From contig NC_067197.1 in the NCBI RefSeq assembly GCF_000699445.3, positions 8,376,152-8,440,151 of the forward strand: a stretch of DNA of 64,000 nt, in the 5' to 3' direction. The position numbers were made by a program, and so were the translations under genes. This stretch comes from Schistosoma haematobium (Eukaryota > Platyhelminthes > Trematoda > Strigeidida > Schistosomatidae). Below the pieces are notes generated by a model, which searched no databases, was not told where the DNA came from, and saw only the letters and a list, made by a program, of their open reading frames with translations. Of this stretch, positions 61,186 through 64,000 are shown in pieces; position 1 is the stretch's first letter, and every line of letters begins with the position of its first letter.

Positions 61186-61480
61186 TTACTTACTTACTTA
61201 CTTGCTTACTTACTTATGCTGTTACTCTCAATGGAGCATAGACTTCCGACTAGCATTCTCCAACCCACTCTGTCTTCGGCCTTCTATTCTAGTCCTTTCC
61301 AATTTTTGTTCATTCTTCTCATATTTGTCTTCATTTCTCGGCGTAATGTGTTCTGTGGACTTCTTCTTTTCTTTTAGTCTTGAGGATTCTGAGTGATGGG
61401 TTGCCTTTTAACGCAGTTGGATGTTTTCCTCAATATGTGTCCTATCAACTTCCAGAGCTTCTTCCTGATTTCATGGTGTA
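61186..61480 (-). repeat. RTE LINE 3' fragment
   Basis: Left edge (ACTT)n tail, then tgctgttactctcaatggag and cattctccaacccactctgt in reverse orientation, matching the RTE 3' end. Frameshifted; it ends in the region coding for the [18 protein letters not shown]. Confidence 0.85.
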
Positions 61481-61814
61481 CGAGTTAACTTAATAAATGG
61501 TATGAGCTTCTACAATGGTTCGGTTTAAACAATATCTGTTATCACTAATTATTGAATATTGTTTTAATATTTTATTTTAAGTAATTGACATATAACTACC
61601 AATGAAATATTATTCTTTCTTTCAATGCTCATCTTCAACTAATATGCTCCATTCTGATGATGTCCATTTTCACGATCGTACTTATTGCTGTTTACTTTTA
61701 TTCATCTGCGCCATTTTCAGTGCTACCCTTTTTTCATTCACTTTTCTGATTGTTTTAGTTTTGATCATGAATCGATTTAATATTTTCGCTAAAGCCAGAA
61801 TACAGTCATCGTTT

Positions 61815-61935
61815 TTGAACTTACTTAAACATGTTACCCCTCGTGTAGGAGCATTGGCCGCCACAGGCATTCTTCACCCAGCTGTATCCTTGGTAATCCT
61901 TTCTAGTTGCAGTCTTTTGATGTCTGCTTCCAAGT
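61815..61935 (-). repeat. RTE LINE 3' fragment, short
   Basis: About 115 bp: catgttacccctcgtgtagg, cattcttcacccagctgtat matches the RTE end, with a degenerate tail on the left. Confidence 0.75.
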
Positions 61936-62094
61936 TTTTAAACTAACGCACTAATACTAACAACAATATCAATGACACCAACTTAAATTAGAATATCATA
62001 CGAAAATTAACTGTATAGTAATTATTACTTACCTTTAATGATAATAACAATCATTATTTATGTTATTATTTTATTTAGAGATCTGTCTATTGGT

Positions 62095-62405
62095 ACAAAC
62101 AGGTCCGTTGTGAGATATCAGCTCACGGAAGAAAATGAAGTACGCTGGCGCAATTTCGTGGATTGGTTGAACTTAGACATTAACACCGTCGGATGCCGGC
62201 TCAGTGGTTTAATGGTTAAGTACCGATAGATCCTGGGTTCGAATCTCGCGGGTGGCGGGATCGTGGATGCGCACTGCTGAAGAGTCTCATACTAGAACGA
62301 AACGGCTGTCCAGTGCTTCCAGGTTTTCATTGGTGGTCTAGCTTCAATTGACTCATGATTTTAATCAAAAACTTAACAATCTCCACAACCACTAAACTGA
62401 TAAAA
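62095..62405 (+). repeat. Hammerhead SINE family B
   Basis: Leader end (ttgtgagatatcagctcacg), tggattggttgaacttagac, head (ggctcagtggtttaatggtt; box B gggttcgaatctcgcg), hammerhead at 62271-62316 and common end. It faces an inverted copy at 62470. Confidence 0.9.
62271..62316 (+). ncRNA. Hammerhead ribozyme, nearly intact
   Basis: Stem I GCACTG/CAGTGC is perfect. Core CTGAAGA and GAA are intact. Stem III ACGG/CTGT pairs with one G-U, and the triplet is GUC with C at 62310. Only stem II (GTCT/GAAC) has a mismatch and a wobble. Confidence 0.75.
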
Positions 62406-62469
62406 AAAATCAACTAAGTTTATATTTTTCGATCATCAATTGACTCCACAAAACCCCTTATGACAAAAA

Positions 62470-62775
62470 ATAATAGCTGAATTCATGAATCGATCTAAGC
62501 TAGACAACCATTAAAACTCTGAAAGCACTGGGTGGCCGTTTTATCCTAGTATTGAACTATTCAGTAAAGCGCATTCATGATCCAACATGTAAGACTAGAA
62601 CCAAGAACCTTTTAGTCTATCAGTCGAACGCTCAAACCCTAGACCACTAATCTAGTCAACACTCAACAGTGTCGATGTCTAACTTCAATCGATTCATAAT
62701 CTTGTGCGACCATTAATTCATTATCTAAGATAGATACCTATCTTTATCCGACATTACAATCTCCATAACAAACAA
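62470..62775 (-). repeat. Hammerhead SINE family B, decayed
   Basis: The - strand carries a head (tagtggtctagggtttgagc) and a degenerate hammerhead (tactgaatagttcaatacta, then ggataaaacggccaccca). It is an inverted partner of 62095-62405. Confidence 0.75.
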
Positions 62776-62867
62776 ATTCTTCTCCATTCTATAAGAATAC
62801 ATTCATCTATATGTTGATAGATATATAATATACCCTTGTAGGCCAGGGTAATTTCACATTGGTTTTC

Positions 62868-63286
62868 AGGACAACGAGATAACATCCAGACTTTCACTTG
62901 AAATAAACAAGGAAAAAACCAAGGTCCTCAAACACAACACGGATAACACCAATCCAATCACATTTGATGGCGAAACTCTGGAAGATGTACAATCCTTCAC
63001 GTACTTGGGAAGCATCATCGATGAACAAGGAAGATCTGATGCAGATGTGAAGGTGAGGATTAGCAAGGCAAGGGCGACATTCTTACAATTCAAAAACATA
63101 CAGAACTCAAAACAACTATATGTCAATCAATATCAAGGTATCAACCTTCAATACGAATGTCAAGACAATTAGTTCTACTGTACGGAGATGAAACTTGGAG
63201 AAATACCATAACTGTCATCAAAACGTACAAGTATTTATAACTAGTTGTCTACACAAGATACTCAACATCCATTGGCCGGATACCAT
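62868..63286 (+). pseudogene. RTE LINE 3' part, left piece (interrupted copy)
   Basis: Reads [38 protein letters not shown] and GRSDADVKVRISKARATFL before a frameshift. It runs to ccattggccggataccat, where a 280-bp repeat interrupts it; it resumes at 63572. Confidence 0.9.
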
Positions 63287-63566
63287 TTTAGTGAGGAAGA
63301 ACACCAGTCGGGACAATCTAATGTATTTGACACAAAATTAAAGGACTTGTTAATAAAATCTAACAATCATAAAGTAAATGCTTAAGTTGCAAAATGTCCA
63401 CCAATTGTCTCAAAATGACTCAGACTTCATTGTTCTTGCATTTTCATATAAATTGCATCCTGTTACCATTCTTTACTGTTCGATCCTCTTGTCTCTCTGC
63501 TGCCAGACCTTCTGTTCACGACTAAAATCATGTACTACTTGTGTCAATATAAGTAGCACACACCAC
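63287..63566 (+). mobile_element. Dispersed ~280-bp repeat (solo-LTR-like), copy 5, inserted in an RTE copy
   Basis: It is flanked by accat at 63282-63286 and 63567-63571, where the uninterrupted RTE has one copy. It starts tttagtgaggaagaacacc and ends atataagtagcacacacc. A 5-bp duplication and a 280-bp non-coding body would fit a solo LTR. Confidence 0.75.
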
Positions 63567-63571
63567 ACCAT

Positions 63572-63893
63572 CAGCAACAGCCTACTGTGGGAGAGAAAAA
63601 ACCAACTCCCAGATGAAGAGGAAATTAGAAAAAGACGATGGAAATGGATAGGACATACATTACGCCAATCGTCAAACTGCATCACGAGGCAAGTCCTAAC
63701 TTGGAATCCTGAAGGGAAGCAGAAAAGTGGAGGGCCAAAGAACACATTACGTCAGGAAATATAATCAGATATACAAAGGATGAATAACAACTGGAAGGAG
63801 CTGGATGGGATTGCCTAGGACAAGGTTAGATAGAGAGTGCTGGTGAACGGCCTATTTTCCTTCACGAGGAGTAACAAGCGTAAGTAAGTAAGT
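63572..63893 (+). pseudogene. RTE LINE 3' part, right piece
   Basis: Continues [35 protein letters not shown] and [20 protein letters not shown] to a stop, then the RTE 3' end and AAGT tail. Confidence 0.9.
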
Positions 63894-64000
63894 ATATGTT
63901 GATAGAGTATTATTCCCGGAATACTTAATCACAAGGTATATATATTTTTTAAAAATCTCTGTCTCTATTATCGTTATAATGTTCACCATACTTTACAAGA

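Overview
The window is AT-rich, intron-rich, repeat-saturated eukaryotic DNA. It most likely comes from a blood fluke (Schistosoma or a close relative). Three things point there: many tRNA-headed SINE-like repeats carrying hammerhead ribozyme cores of the schistosome satellite type, RTE-clade LINEs with (AAGT)n tails, and Merlin DNA transposons and Penelope-like elements side by side. I cannot name the species from sequence alone.

Host genes. The clear host gene is the 3' part of a Fanconi anaemia FANCI orthologue on the + strand. Eight exons between 1763 and 18330 join in frame across GT/AG introns to about 579 residues, ending in an acidic tail, a 14-Asn run and a basic C-terminus. Upstream exons lie outside the window. 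An isolated exon-like segment on the - strand (36805 down to 36577) resembles a more central part of FANCI. It could be an inversion, a partial duplication or an assembly problem. No other protein-coding host gene could be supported.

Region by region. 1-18.3 kb: FANCI exons and introns. The introns hold a Penelope GIY-YIG fragment (about 4.8-5.2 kb), a full-length, open, target-site-flanked RTE LINE (5629-8846, antisense to FANCI) and decayed SINEs. 18.3-24.1 kb: old LINE/SINE 3' ends, one split by a Merlin MITE, a truncated RTE copy, and an internally deleted RTE copy with its own target-site duplication. 24.3-36.4 kb: hammerhead SINEs, RTE and other LINE 3' ends, a Merlin transposase remnant (33017-33659) and a 438-bp (ACTT)n array. 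36.4-42 kb: the isolated FANCI-like exon and a 290-bp (TATC)n array. 42-64 kb: two more Penelope fragments, a second Merlin MITE with an 8-bp target-site duplication, many hammerhead SINEs and further RTE 3' ends, one interrupted by a 280-bp repeat.

How the parts relate. FANCI would act with FANCD2 in DNA interstrand crosslink repair. The rest is mobile DNA. RTE elements supply endonuclease and reverse transcriptase that may also mobilise defective copies and SINEs. The hammerhead SINEs could self-process their transcripts, and several sit as inverted pairs able to give double-stranded RNA. Repeat family limits are approximate because they were judged by eye.
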